Positions 33,182-42,395 of a stretch of 64,000 nt of DNA are shown in pieces. The DNA comes from Arenibacter sp040216555. GTDB lineage: Bacteria; Bacteroidota; Bacteroidia; Flavobacteriales; Flavobacteriaceae. The first letter of the stretch is position 1; each line of letters opens with the position of its first letter. The translations under genes were made by a program, and so were the position numbers. Below the pieces are notes generated by a model. The model was not told the DNA's origin and ran no database searches. It saw only the letters and a list, made by a program, of their open reading frames with translations. The stretch is from contig JAVJOW010000010.1 of NCBI GenBank assembly GCA_040216555.1, positions 1-64,000 on the forward strand, in the 5' to 3' direction.

Positions 33182-33183
33182 AT

Positions 33184-34515
33184 TTAAGCTTCAGCGGTTA
33201 CAGGTCCTTTATTTATAATTTTACCTACGAGTATCAAAAATAGCATTCCCAACAATAGATATAATCCAATAAATCCTAATAAGGTAAACAAAGTATTTCC
33301 AGAGGATACCGTAGGGGAAATTCCTTCGGAAGTCCGCAATAGGTTATATACCAACCAAGGCTGCCTCCCCAATTCCGCGGTATACCAACCAGTGGTATTG
33401 GCAATATAAGGAAAGGGCAGGAAGAATAGCAGGGACCACAAAATCCATTTGGTACCGTATAATTTTTTGCGCCATAACTGAAAGGCTCCCACCGCCATTA
33501 TCCCTATAAATAGGGTGCCCAGTCCTACCATTATGTGATAGGCATAATATAATCCAGGAATATTGGTGGGGTAGTTTTCCGGTTCAAATTCGTTCAATCC
33601 TTTTACTTCTGCATCCCATTTTTTGTAGGTTAAAAAACTAAGTATATTGGGGACAGCAATTTTATTGTCCAATTTTTTGTCGACCACATTGGGCTGCCCA
33701 ATTAGAACAATTTCCGATCCACCATCCTGGGTTTCAAATAATCCTTCCATGGCCGCAAAAGTAACAGGCTGATGTTCCACCACATTTTTAGCGGCCCAAT
33801 CGCCCGTTGGGAAGGCTACCAATACAGAGGACACTAGTCCAAATATTACCCCGGTCTTAACAAATAGCTTCCCGAAACTACTGTGTTTGTTGTTCAAAAT
33901 ATAGAAGGCGCCTATAGAAGCCATTACAAAAGATGCGGTTACCAAACTGGCCAACTGATTGTGTAAATAGGAGGGCAAGAGCCAAGGGTTGGAGAATAAG
34001 GCACCAAAATTAGTCAATACAAATTTGCCATTGCTCAATATTTCATATCCTACAGGATGCTGCATCCAGGAATGTGTGGCTATTATTAAATAACCACTGG
34101 CCCAGGAACCTAAAAAAACCAAGAAACCCGTTACAAAGTGTAATTTGTGTCCCAATAATTTCTCGCCGAACAAAAATAGGCCCAAAAAGGAAGATTCCAG
34201 AAAAAAGGAGAACATCCCTTCCATGGCCAAGGTCTGCCCAATAATTCCACCGGTCAATTCGGAAAATTTGGCCCAATTGGTCCCAAATTGAAATTCCATT
34301 GGTATTCCGGTAACAACCCCCATTGCAAAATTAAGGGCAAAGATCCGCATCCAAAATTTAGCTGCATCATTATAATGATCAATTCGCGTTCTAAGGAATT
34401 TCCATTTAAAATAAACGATGATCAGGGAGAGGCCCATGGTAAGTTGTGGAAACAAATAGTGGAAGGTGATAGTAAAGGCAAATTGCATTCTATCGTAAAA
34501 GAGCATATCCTCCAT
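33184..34515 (-). CDS. cydA: cytochrome bd ubiquinol oxidase subunit I
   Basis: The protein is 443 aa. Seen: DRMQFAFTITFHYLFPQLTMG (probable haem ligand His19 region), GTNWAKFSELTGGIIGQTLAMEG, FFLESSFLGLFLFGE, and GRQPWLVYNLLRT near the Q-loop/haem end. It carries the haems b558, b595 and d. It has a shorter Q-loop than the E. coli enzyme, as is common outside Proteobacteria. It is the first gene of cydAB, with a GTAAC-N4-GTTAC dyad upstream. Confidence 0.95.
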   Translation of the reverse strand: MEDMLFYDRMQFAFTITFHYLFPQLTMGLSLIIVYFKWKFLRTRIDHYNDAAKFWMRIFALNFAMGVVTGIPMEFQFGTNWAKFSELTGGIIGQTLAMEGMFSFFLESSFLGLFLFGEKLLGHKLHFVTGFLVFLGSWASGYLIIATHSWMQHPVGYEILSNGKFVLTNFGALFSNPWLLPSYLHNQLASLVTASFVMASIGAFYILNNKHSSFGKLFVKTGVIFGLVSSVLVAFPTGDWAAKNVVEHQPVTFAAMEGLFETQDGGSEIVLIGQPNVVDKKLDNKIAVPNILSFLTYKKWDAEVKGLNEFEPENYPTNIPGLYYAYHIMVGLGTLFIGIMAVGAFQLWRKKLYGTKWILWSLLFFLPFPYIANTTGWYTAELGRQPWLVYNLLRTSEGISPTVSSGNTLFTLLGFIGLYLLLGMLFLILVGKIINKGPVTAEA

Positions 34516-34542
34516 GAAAAAAACTTAAGGTTTATTTTGGTT

Positions 34543-34585
34543 TAAAATTAGATAACAAAAAATTAAATTAGGTAACACTGGTTAC
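34543..34585 (-). promoter_or_regulatory. cyd promoter region: -7-like box and GTAAC-N4-GTTAC dyad
   Basis: TAATTTTA (34550-34543, minus strand; one mismatch to TAnnTTTG) predicts a start near 34538. GTAAC-ACTG-GTTAC (34572-34585) is a perfect dyad centred at 34578.5, about -40.5. CRP/FNR relatives such as HcpR use N4-spaced sites of this kind (from memory). Confidence 0.45.
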
Positions 34586-34630
34586 ATAATTGCTTATTTA
34601 AATTGAATAAAAACAAATAGGTCCAATAAC

Positions 34631-34674
34631 TGACAATTGTCATCTTTTTATCTTTACAATTTGCACTATATTTG
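34631..34674 (+). promoter_or_regulatory. copper-trio promoter: TGAC-N4-GTCA dyad and -7 box TATATTTG
   Basis: TGACAATTGTCA (34631-34642) is a perfect 12-bp dyad. An exact -7 box, TATATTTG, lies at 34667-34674. The predicted start near 34679 puts the dyad centre at about -42.5, again an activator-like position with CRP/FNR-type spacing. The leader to the ATG at 34737 would be about 58 bases. Confidence 0.5.
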
Positions 34675-34736
34675 TGCTGTATTTTAAATATTGCAGTCTT
34701 TTGTCATGGAAGCTTGCATCAATTTGAAAATTAATA

Positions 34737-35111
34737 ATGAAACATTTAATCTTATTTGTTGCGATAATTATGCTGATAAAGCCACTTTGGCCCTTAGCTG
34801 AATATGCGGTAAATTACGATTATATTGTGGAAAACCTTTGTGAAAATAGGGATACCCCTTCCTTGCATTGTGATGGTAAATGTTACCTTGCCAAACAATT
34901 GGCCAAAGAATCGGAGGGAAGCGATAAAAATCCGTTTGAGGGGAAACGGTTCAATTTGGAAATTCAGTATATTTCTTCTTTCGACCCATTACTGGTTCTT
35001 GGATCGGTCAATGAATACGATAGTACTGTTCAAAATAATTACAAGGGAATCCAAACTTTGATTTCCGGCCTATACACTACAGATATTGCACAGCCACCTG
35101 AACTGGGATAA
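34737..35111 (+). CDS. small secreted HCDGKC-motif protein of a copper trio
   Basis: The protein is 124 aa. A hydrophobic start (ILFVAIIMLIKPLWPLAEY) acts as signal or anchor. The motif LCENRDTPSLHCDGKCYLAKQL (cysteines at about 34, 43 and 47) defines a small Bacteroidota family that from memory sits beside TonB-dependent receptors. Cysteine and histidine could bind Cu(I). First gene of the trio; function unproven. Confidence 0.72.
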   Translation: MKHLILFVAIIMLIKPLWPLAEYAVNYDYIVENLCENRDTPSLHCDGKCYLAKQLAKESEGSDKNPFEGKRFNLEIQYISSFDPLLVLGSVNEYDSTVQNNYKGIQTLISGLYTTDIAQPPELG

Positions 35112-35233
35112 TTCAATTATCGCCAATGGATAGCTAAATTCTTAGTTAAGCCATGGCGTTTTCAAGGAATTGTATTATCTAAATAAATCAAATGAACATT
35201 ATTAAATGTGCCCATAAGGTATACACAATACTT

Positions 35234-37255
35234 ATGGAAACAAGCAGACCTATATACATTTGGGTGTTGTTGTTGGGGATATTTATTTTTCCCATTAACA
35301 TTGGTGCACAGGAATTGGTTTTGCCAAAGGATTCGATCATAACGATCAATTTGGACGAAGTTATCCTTATTTCGGCCAGAAAGACTTTGGATTACCATCG
35401 TCAGCCCAAACCCCTCTCTACCTTGGACGAGTATCTGGAATCCTCTAAAAAGGTAGATATGGTGAAACGTGGAGCTTATGCCTGGGAACCAACTCTGAAC
35501 AATATGTTTTCGGAACGGCTTTCGGTAACTATTGATGGAATGAGGATTTTTGGTGCATGCACCGACAAGATGGATCCCGTAACTTCCTATGTGGATGTGT
35601 CCAATTTATCACGCGCTCATATAGCTTCGGGCCAGCAGGGCACCGAACACGGAAACACCATTGGTGGGGCCATTAATTTGGAGCTAGACCGGGGTAATTT
35701 TAAGGAAATGGGATTGTATGGTGGAGTGGAAACAGGTTTTGAGAGCAACAACCAAATGAGTGTTGTTGGGGCCGAATTTAATTATTCGGATTCCAATTTC
35801 TATGTGGATACCGATATTATTTATCGCAAGGCAGAAAATTATGTTGCGGGGGGCGATGAAGAAGTTGAGTTCTCCCAATTTGAAAAATATAATGTTTCGG
35901 CCAATGGCGGATATAAACTTGCGGAAGATCAGGCATTGACGGCCAGTCTTATTTATGATGAGGCCAGGGATGTGGGCTATCCTGCATTGACTATGGATGT
36001 TTCCTTAGCTAGGGCCATTATTGCATCTGTAGGTTTTGAGCAGGATGCTTTATGGGGTAGTTTAACGAACTGGAAATCCAAGATGTATTTTAATAAGGTA
36101 ACCCATGTCATGGACGATACCAAACGGCCAGATGTACCCATCCACATGGATATGCCAGGTTGGAGCGATACCTATGGCTTTTACTCCCAAGCAGCATTAC
36201 AGGCCAAAAAGCATCAATTTTTATTTAAGGTAGATGGGTATTACAACAAATCCTTGGCTGAAATGACAATGTATCCCAATGACCCGAACGAGTTGTCCAT
36301 GTTTATGCTCACCTGGCCCGATGTACGTACCGCCAACGGTGGGGTCTATGCGGAGGATGAGCTGGATCTAAATGGTAGTTTTCTTAAGTTAGCGACCAGG
36401 CTGACAGTTCAGAACCAGAATGTTGCGGACGAATTTGGATTGAATAGTCTAAAGATTTTTTATCCTGAGATGGAGAAATCCAAAACTCGGTTCCTAAAAA
36501 GTATTTCAGGGCAATGGCATAAAATGTGGATGCCGTGGCATTTTAATGCGGGACTTTCTTATGGTGATAGGGCCCCTTCCGTGACCGAGGGCTATGGATT
36601 TTATTTGTTCAACAGTTTTGATAACCACGACTATATTGGGGATCCCGGACTTGCCAACGAAAAATCCATGGAGGCCAATACCAAAATCTCTTGGGAAAAA
36701 TCCAAGTTTAAGTTAAGTGCCGAGGCCAATTTTTTCCACATCGCCGATTATATTATTGGGGAAATTGACCCTTCCCTTAGTGTAATGACCATAGGGGCGG
36801 AAGGGGTAAAGATCTACAGGAACCTGGATTACGCCAATTTGTTCAACGCTTCCTTGGATATGGAATACGCCATTTTGCCAGAACTGAAATGGTCCGGGTT
36901 GATTTCCTATCATCGTGGTGCGGACAACAATGGTGGCAACTTACCTTTTATAAGTCCATTTTCTTACAGATCTGGTTTTCAATTTGATAAGAGGTCATTT
37001 TCAGCTGCCCTAAGGATAACCGGAGCAGGAAAACAAGTGAACTATAACCCGGATTTCGGAGAAGATCAAACACAGGCCTATATGATTTGTTCCTTGACCT
37101 TTGGCAAGACTTTTAAATTTAACAATGATTCCATGTACGCGAAGTTTGGGGTAGAGAATATTTTTGATGAATACTACTCCACCTATACCGATTGGAAAAA
37201 CATCCCAAGAATGGGGCGAAACTTTTTTTTAACACTTTCTTATTCCATTAATTAA
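35234..37255 (+). CDS. TonB-dependent copper receptor (OprC/NosA type)
   Basis: The protein is 673 aa from ATG 35234 (signal peptide ending NIGAQ); a frame-extended start at 35192 is less likely. It has a plug domain with LSVTIDGMRIFGACTDKMDP and a 22-strand barrel ending in a C-terminal aromatic (SYSIN). The plug holds CxxxM (C109, M113) and the barrel HxM (H291, M293 in VTHVMDD), the copper ligands described for OprC, the Pseudomonas copper importer; HMDM follows at about 304-307. No SusC-type extension is seen. It probably imports copper across the outer membrane for NosZ and oxidases. Confidence 0.85.
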   Translation: METSRPIYIWVLLLGIFIFPINIGAQELVLPKDSIITINLDEVILISARKTLDYHRQPKPLSTLDEYLESSKKVDMVKRGAYAWEPTLNNMFSERLSVTIDGMRIFGACTDKMDPVTSYVDVSNLSRAHIASGQQGTEHGNTIGGAINLELDRGNFKEMGLYGGVETGFESNNQMSVVGAEFNYSDSNFYVDTDIIYRKAENYVAGGDEEVEFSQFEKYNVSANGGYKLAEDQALTASLIYDEARDVGYPALTMDVSLARAIIASVGFEQDALWGSLTNWKSKMYFNKVTHVMDDTKRPDVPIHMDMPGWSDTYGFYSQAALQAKKHQFLFKVDGYYNKSLAEMTMYPNDPNELSMFMLTWPDVRTANGGVYAEDELDLNGSFLKLATRLTVQNQNVADEFGLNSLKIFYPEMEKSKTRFLKSISGQWHKMWMPWHFNAGLSYGDRAPSVTEGYGFYLFNSFDNHDYIGDPGLANEKSMEANTKISWEKSKFKLSAEANFFHIADYIIGEIDPSLSVMTIGAEGVKIYRNLDYANLFNASLDMEYAILPELKWSGLISYHRGADNNGGNLPFISPFSYRSGFQFDKRSFSAALRITGAGKQVNYNPDFGEDQTQAYMICSLTFGKTFKFNNDSMYAKFGVENIFDEYYSTYTDWKNIPRMGRNFFLTLSYSIN

Positions 37256-37269
37256 TTAAATTAAACGTA

Positions 37270-38133
37270 ATGAAAACAATAAAACTAATTCTAGTAACTT
37301 TTGTAGCCGCTTTAGGATTATCATCCTGTTCCTCTGATGGGGACGACACACCAAAAATTGATGTAAATCCTATGGCCGAATTTAATTTGCTAACAAATAT
37401 TGAGGCCAACGGCCATAGTTTGGAGCTGTATTCCGAAGGTAAAACAGGTTTTACCACAGGATACAATGAACTTTTTGTACGTATAAAAAATAATGCCGAT
37501 GACACTTATTTTGCCAATCCTGAAATTACTTGGATGCCCGTAATGCATATGATGAGTATGAACCATTCATGTCCAAAATCCGAACTTGCTGTTTCCAATG
37601 ATTATAACACAGTGACAAAGGGATACGTCATATTTCAAATGCCTGGAAATGCCGATGAATATTGGGACATAACCTTTACTTATGAGGTAGAGGGGCAGGA
37701 ATATTCAGTGACAGAAACCATAGATGTTACTGCCCCAAGCGATGGTAAACAAACAGTTTCTGCATTTATGGGAAGTGATGATGTCAGGTATATCTTGGCC
37801 ATGGTTGAACCAACCGATCCAGAAGTTGCCGTTAACGATATACAGGCCATGCTGTTTAAAATGGAAAGTATGATGAGCTTTCCCGGTGTTGAAAACTATT
37901 CCGTAACACTTGATCCTCGTATGCCCGGGATGGGTAACCATAGTTCTCCCAACAACGAAGATTTAACCTATGATGCGGCTACCAAATCTTATAAGGGGAA
38001 ATTGTCCTTGACCATGACCGGGTATTGGAAACTTAATCTAAAACTGTTGAACAGTTCGGGAGAGGTATTAAAAGGTGAAGATATTACTGAAGAAATTGAA
38101 GCAAGTAGTTTGTACTTCGAATTAGAATTTTAA
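37270..38133 (+). CDS. Met/His-rich lipoprotein of the copper trio
   Basis: The protein is 287 aa with an SPII signal (ALGLSSC20). It is beta-rich (two immunoglobulin-like or YtkA/FixH-like domains). Two methionine-histidine clusters, MPVMHMMSMNHSCP (about 89-102) and MPGMGNHSSP (about 218-227), look like Cu(I)/Cu(II) sites. Its adjacency (15 bases) to the copper receptor suggests a periplasmic-side copper acceptor. Function is inference. Confidence 0.78.
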   Translation: MKTIKLILVTFVAALGLSSCSSDGDDTPKIDVNPMAEFNLLTNIEANGHSLELYSEGKTGFTTGYNELFVRIKNNADDTYFANPEITWMPVMHMMSMNHSCPKSELAVSNDYNTVTKGYVIFQMPGNADEYWDITFTYEVEGQEYSVTETIDVTAPSDGKQTVSAFMGSDDVRYILAMVEPTDPEVAVNDIQAMLFKMESMMSFPGVENYSVTLDPRMPGMGNHSSPNNEDLTYDAATKSYKGKLSLTMTGYWKLNLKLLNSSGEVLKGEDITEEIEASSLYFELEF

Positions 38134-38154
38134 ATAGTACTTATGTATGCTATA

Positions 38155-38183
38155 AAAAAGGCTGCCCAGTGGGCAGCCTTTTT
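38155..38183. terminator. bidirectional intrinsic terminator
   Basis: AAAAAGGCTGCCC (38155-38167) pairs perfectly with GGGCAGCCTTTTT (38171-38183) across AGT. It ends both the copper trio and the converging nagB gene. Confidence 0.9.
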
Positions 38184-38204
38184 GTATTGTAATATATTGG
38201 GCAC

Positions 38205-40133
38205 TTAGTAATGGTAGCGAACAAATGCTTCCATGGCAGCATAATGTGCCAATCCCAATTCATCGTATTTGGTCGCTGTTTCCTTGTTTCTGTCCTCCGC
38301 TCGTTGCCAAAATTCCCGTGAATCCGACCCTTGGAAAACCACTCCGTCTTTTTGGGATTGGTGTTTGAAAATTCCATATCGCTTTGCCAAAACCTGACTT
38401 GGACTCATTGGTACGGCCATTTCAATATCCTCTATATCCCATTCTTGCCATGCTCCACGGTACAGCCATAACCAACAGTCCTTCATGTAGGATTTGGTCT
38501 TAAGTCGCTTTAGGGACTCAAAAATAATGTCCAAACACACCTTATGGGTACCATGTGGATCCGCCAAATCGCCCGCCGCATAGATTTGATGCGGTTTAAT
38601 TTTTTCGATCAAATCCATGGTTATTTTAATATCTTCCTCTCCCGGAGGATTTTTCTCAATGGTACCGGTTTCATAGAAGGGCAGATCGTTAAAATGTATC
38701 TGCTCGTCCGTAAGTCCAACGTAATAACTCGTTGCCCTAGCCTCACTTCTTCGTATAAGACCCTTTATGTTTCTTACTTCCTCAATGTCTATTTCACTGG
38801 TCTTTTTGTTCTTAATGAACTCAGTAGCCTTTTTGTATATCTCAACCGATTTTCTATTGTCCAGACCAAAAGAACGGTTGTAATCGATCACGAAATCCGA
38901 GAATCGCAGGGCTTCGTCATCGGCTACCGCTATATTTCCGGAAGTCTGATAAGCTACATGCACTTCATGGCCTTGGTTTTGAAGCCGCATGAAAGTGCCT
39001 CCCATGCTGATGATATCATCATCTGGGTGCGGACTAAAAATAAGTACGCGTTTTTTGGCAGGATTTGCTCTTTCCGGTCTATTGCTGTCGTCTGCGTTTG
39101 GCTTACCTCCTGGCCAGCCGGTAATGGTGTGCTGTAATTTGTTGAAAATCCTAATGTTAATGTCGTAGGCATCCCCAACTTCAGTCAACAAATCACTCAT
39201 ACCGTTTTCAATATAGTCCGCCTCCGTAAGCATAAGAACTGCTTTCTCAAGTCTAAGTGCTAGTCCAACAACGGCTTTCTTGATCATTTTCTCATCCCAC
39301 TCTACTTTCTCTACTATCCAAGGGGTACTTACCCTGGTAAGTTTTGAAGAAGAACCTTTGTCAAGGATGAAAATACTGTTTGGATGCTCCTGTAGGTAAG
39401 ATGCCGGTACCTGTTCCGTAATAGGCCCTTCTACTGAAGCTTTAATGATAGAGGATTTGCCTTCTCCCCAAGCCATAAGAACAACTTGCTTGGCCCGCAT
39501 TATTTGCTTTATACCAAGTGTAATAGCTGTTTTTGGCGTGTTGTACAATCCTTGGAAATCTTTACTGGCCGCTACTCTTGTAATATGGTCCAAGGTAACA
39601 AGCCTGGTTTTGGAATTGGGCAGGGATCCGGATTCGTTAAAACCTATGTGCCCGTTGCCACCAATACCCAAGATTTGTAGATCGATGCCACCCAAAGCGT
39701 CTATTTTAGCCTCATATTCCTTACAGTAATCGGCAATATCCTTTTTCGCCAAGGTTCCGTCCGGAATATGAAAATTTTCAGGTTCTATATCTACATGGTT
39801 AAAGAGCAATTCCTTCATGAATCGCACATAACTTTGTATGGCATCCGGTTCCATTGGATAATATTCGTCCAAATTGAAGGCTATGACATTTTTAAAACTA
39901 AGGCCTTCCTCTCTATGCAGGCGAACTAGTTCGGCATACAGCCGTTTTGGAGTGGACCCTGTAGCAAGTCCTAGGACGCACATCTCCTTGGCCTTTTGTT
40001 TTTTCTTAATTAATGTCGCAATTTCAGCTGCAGCAGCCTTGGACGCAACCTCTGAAGATTCGAAGATGACCGTGTTGATTTTTTCAAATCGTTTTTCAAA
40101 ACTGGTAACCTTGTCGATTTTACTTTTAATCAT
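38205..40133 (-). CDS. nagB: glucosamine-6-phosphate deaminase fused to a PIG-L/LmbE domain
   Basis: The protein is 642 aa. N-terminal half (about 20-270) is NagB: LGLATGSTPKRLYAEL, FNLDEYY, GIGGNGHIGFNESG. It isomerises and deaminates glucosamine-6-phosphate to fructose-6-phosphate plus ammonia. The C-terminal half (about 365-640) has the PIG-L/LmbE deacetylase signature FSPHPDDDIISMGGTF and DPHGTHKVC. Such fusions occur as full-length NagB in Bacteroidota; the PIG-L part may deacetylate GlcNAc derivatives, or be structural. It is monocistronic. Confidence 0.93.
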   Translation of the reverse strand: MIKSKIDKVTSFEKRFEKINTVIFESSEVASKAAAAEIATLIKKKQKAKEMCVLGLATGSTPKRLYAELVRLHREEGLSFKNVIAFNLDEYYPMEPDAIQSYVRFMKELLFNHVDIEPENFHIPDGTLAKKDIADYCKEYEAKIDALGGIDLQILGIGGNGHIGFNESGSLPNSKTRLVTLDHITRVAASKDFQGLYNTPKTAITLGIKQIMRAKQVVLMAWGEGKSSIIKASVEGPITEQVPASYLQEHPNSIFILDKGSSSKLTRVSTPWIVEKVEWDEKMIKKAVVGLALRLEKAVLMLTEADYIENGMSDLLTEVGDAYDINIRIFNKLQHTITGWPGGKPNADDSNRPERANPAKKRVLIFSPHPDDDIISMGGTFMRLQNQGHEVHVAYQTSGNIAVADDEALRFSDFVIDYNRSFGLDNRKSVEIYKKATEFIKNKKTSEIDIEEVRNIKGLIRRSEARATSYYVGLTDEQIHFNDLPFYETGTIEKNPPGEEDIKITMDLIEKIKPHQIYAAGDLADPHGTHKVCLDIIFESLKRLKTKSYMKDCWLWLYRGAWQEWDIEDIEMAVPMSPSQVLAKRYGIFKHQSQKDGVVFQGSDSREFWQRAEDRNKETATKYDELGLAHYAAMEAFVRYHY

Positions 40134-40399
40134 GGAGAGCTAGATTTTTTGTTCATTTTTGGTTGAATCGATAAAAGTAGTACAAAGTATTTAAATGCCT
40201 AAAAAAGATAAGGAATTTTAATCAAGTTTAAGAATAAAAAATATTTTGTGATACTTTTTTAATCTTTCCAAAAATGGTCGGTGCAATACTTTTAAAATTA
40301 ATATCTTGGTAAATTATTTACTTTGAAGACCTAGTGTTTTAAAAAATATTGTCGCACTACCGCCATTAAAGTAATGTTTTATTTATAAAAATAATATTA

Positions 40400-41587
40400 A
40401 TGAGTTTGACTTTAGAAAATACATGGAGATGGTACGGGCCCAAAGATCCTGTTTCCTTAATGGATATTAAACAGTCCGGAGCTACAGGAGTGGTTACTGC
40501 CCTACATCACATTCCCAATGGGGAAGTTTGGCCGGTGGAGGAAATTAAAAAGAGAAAGGCAGAGATCGAGGCGGTGGGCTTGACCTGGTCTGTTGTAGAA
40601 AGCGTTCCCATTCATGAAAGTATTAAGACGCAACAGGGCGATTTTCAGAAGTATGTGGAAAACTATAAGACCACCATCTCCAATTTGGGATCCTTTGGAA
40701 TAGATACTATTTGTTACAATTTTATGCCCGTTTTGGATTGGACGCGCACCAATCTTGACTATGAACTGGAGGATGGGTCTACGGCGTTGAGGTTTGAAAA
40801 GGACGCCTTTGCGGCTTTTGAACTTTTTCTATTAAAACGTCCAGGTGCAGAAAAATCATACACTGAGGAAGAGCAAAAGGCTGCCAAGGAATATTTGGAA
40901 AAAACTTCGGAAAAGGGTCAAAAGAAATTGGTGCAGAATATTATAGCAGGACTACCTGGGGCCGAAGAAGGATATAGCTTAAAGGAGTTTAATCAAATTT
41001 TGGCAACATATGACCAAATTGGCACGAAGGAACTAAAGCAACATCTGTTCTCTTTTTTGCAGAGCATAATTCCCACTGCCGAAAAAGAAGGGGTGCGTAT
41101 GTGCATACATCCCGATGATCCACCCTATCCAATTTTGGGATTGCCAAGGGTGGTAAGTACGGAACAGGACATTCTTGATCTTTATAATGCCGTGGATAGT
41201 CCCAATAACGGGCTAACCTTTTGTACCGGGTCTTTTGGGGTTAGAGCGGACAATGATTTGGTGGGTATGGTAAAGCGCTTGGGGCATCGAATACATTTCA
41301 TGCACCTTAGAAGTACAGAGCGGGATGACAAAGGTAATTTTCACGAGGCCGATCATTTGACAGGGGATGTAGATATGTTCGGGGTGTTAAAAGCCTTGGT
41401 GGAGGAGCAACAAAAGAGAAGTGCTGTGGGAAGAAAAGATTTGAGAATGCCAATGAGGCCAGATCACGGTCACAAAATGTTGGACGACCTTAGGAAAAAA
41501 ACAAACCCGGGATATTCTGCCATAGGAAGGCTTAGGGGACTTGCAGAATTAAGGGGACTGGAATTGGGAATAAGAAGATCCCTGTAA
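40400..41587 (+). CDS. uxuA: mannonate dehydratase
   Basis: The protein is 395 aa. It dehydrates D-mannonate to 2-keto-3-deoxygluconate. Seen: NTWRWYGPKDPVSLMDIKQSG, ALHHIPNGEVWP, HPDDPPYPILGLPR, MRPDHGHKMLDD with metal ligands. Length is standard. It is convergent with eda-kdgK, which consume its product, so the three constitute the D-glucuronate/fructuronate-to-pyruvate route. The 266 bases upstream contain no further gene. Confidence 0.95.
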   Translation: MSLTLENTWRWYGPKDPVSLMDIKQSGATGVVTALHHIPNGEVWPVEEIKKRKAEIEAVGLTWSVVESVPIHESIKTQQGDFQKYVENYKTTISNLGSFGIDTICYNFMPVLDWTRTNLDYELEDGSTALRFEKDAFAAFELFLLKRPGAEKSYTEEEQKAAKEYLEKTSEKGQKKLVQNIIAGLPGAEEGYSLKEFNQILATYDQIGTKELKQHLFSFLQSIIPTAEKEGVRMCIHPDDPPYPILGLPRVVSTEQDILDLYNAVDSPNNGLTFCTGSFGVRADNDLVGMVKRLGHRIHFMHLRSTERDDKGNFHEADHLTGDVDMFGVLKALVEEQQKRSAVGRKDLRMPMRPDHGHKMLDDLRKKTNPGYSAIGRLRGLAELRGLELGIRRSL

Positions 41588-41635
41588 AATAAATCAACTT
41601 TCCTTGCCAAGGAAAACAGTATTTAGAGTTTAAAA

Positions 41636-41668
41636 AAAACCTCAGATTTTCACAAAATCTGAGGTTTT
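41636..41668. terminator. bidirectional intrinsic terminator
   Basis: AAAACCTCAGATTTT (41636-41650), loop CAC, AAAATCTGAGGTTTT (41654-41668): a perfect 15-bp stem between uxuA and eda. Confidence 0.92.
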
Positions 41669-41712
41669 ACTTTTATAATGCCAAAATAGGCAGTCCAATG
41701 ATGGTCTTGTTC

Positions 41713-42381
41713 CTAGCTCCGTATTCTTTTGATAAGGGCCAATGTATCCCTGACCGATTTTTCCAGGCCACTGTAATCCCTGTTTTCTACTACCGTTTTG
41801 CTAATTAGGTTGGAACCCATTCCTACACAGGTAACCCCTGCATTGAACCATCCTTTTAAATTGGATTCCTCCAGGGTGACACCGCCTGTTGGCATAACAC
41901 TGGTCCACGGTTGTGGTCCTTTAATGGCTTTAACAAAGTCTGGTCCGAAATTGGCGCCAGGGAATAATTTTATAATTTCGCAGCCCAATTCTTCAGCTTT
42001 GTTTATTTCTGTCAGGGAGCCACATCCTGGACTCCATAATACTTTTCTTCTATTACAGACCATGGCAATATCTTCGCGCAAGGAGGGAGTTACAATGAAA
42101 TTGGCACCCATTTGCATATAAAGGGAAGCTGCTGCAGCATCGGTTACCGATCCTACACCTACCGCCATTTCCGGCAATTCCTTAATGACGAATTTATTTA
42201 GTTCGGCGAAGACTTCATGGGCGAAATCCCCACGTGCCGTAAATTCAATTAATCGCGCACCACCATTGTAGCATGCTTTTAAAATTTTCTTTCCCAATTC
42301 CACATCCGGATGATAGAACAAGGGCACGAGTCCCGTTTCTTTCATCAGTGCAGCTACTTCAATTCTCGAAAACTGTGACAT
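41713..42381 (-). CDS. eda: 2-dehydro-3-deoxy-phosphogluconate/4-hydroxy-2-oxoglutarate aldolase
   Basis: The protein is 222 aa. Class I aldolase: the Schiff-base lysine in IIKLFPGANFG, the base region EFTARGDFA, and the C-terminal MPTGGVT. It cleaves KDPG to pyruvate and glyceraldehyde-3-phosphate. It follows kdgK by 14 bases on the minus strand. Confidence 0.95.
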   Translation of the reverse strand: MSQFSRIEVAALMKETGLVPLFYHPDVELGKKILKACYNGGARLIEFTARGDFAHEVFAELNKFVIKELPEMAVGVGSVTDAAAASLYMQMGANFIVTPSLREDIAMVCNRRKVLWSPGCGSLTEINKAEELGCEIIKLFPGANFGPDFVKAIKGPQPWTSVMPTGGVTLEESNLKGWFNAGVTCVGMGSNLISKTVVENRDYSGLEKSVRDTLALIKRIRS

Positions 42382-42395
42382 AAGGTTTATTTATT

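Noticed and set aside
38544..39137. 197-residue plus-strand frame in nagB
   Set aside because: Antisense to the PIG-L half, whose motifs are unequivocal.
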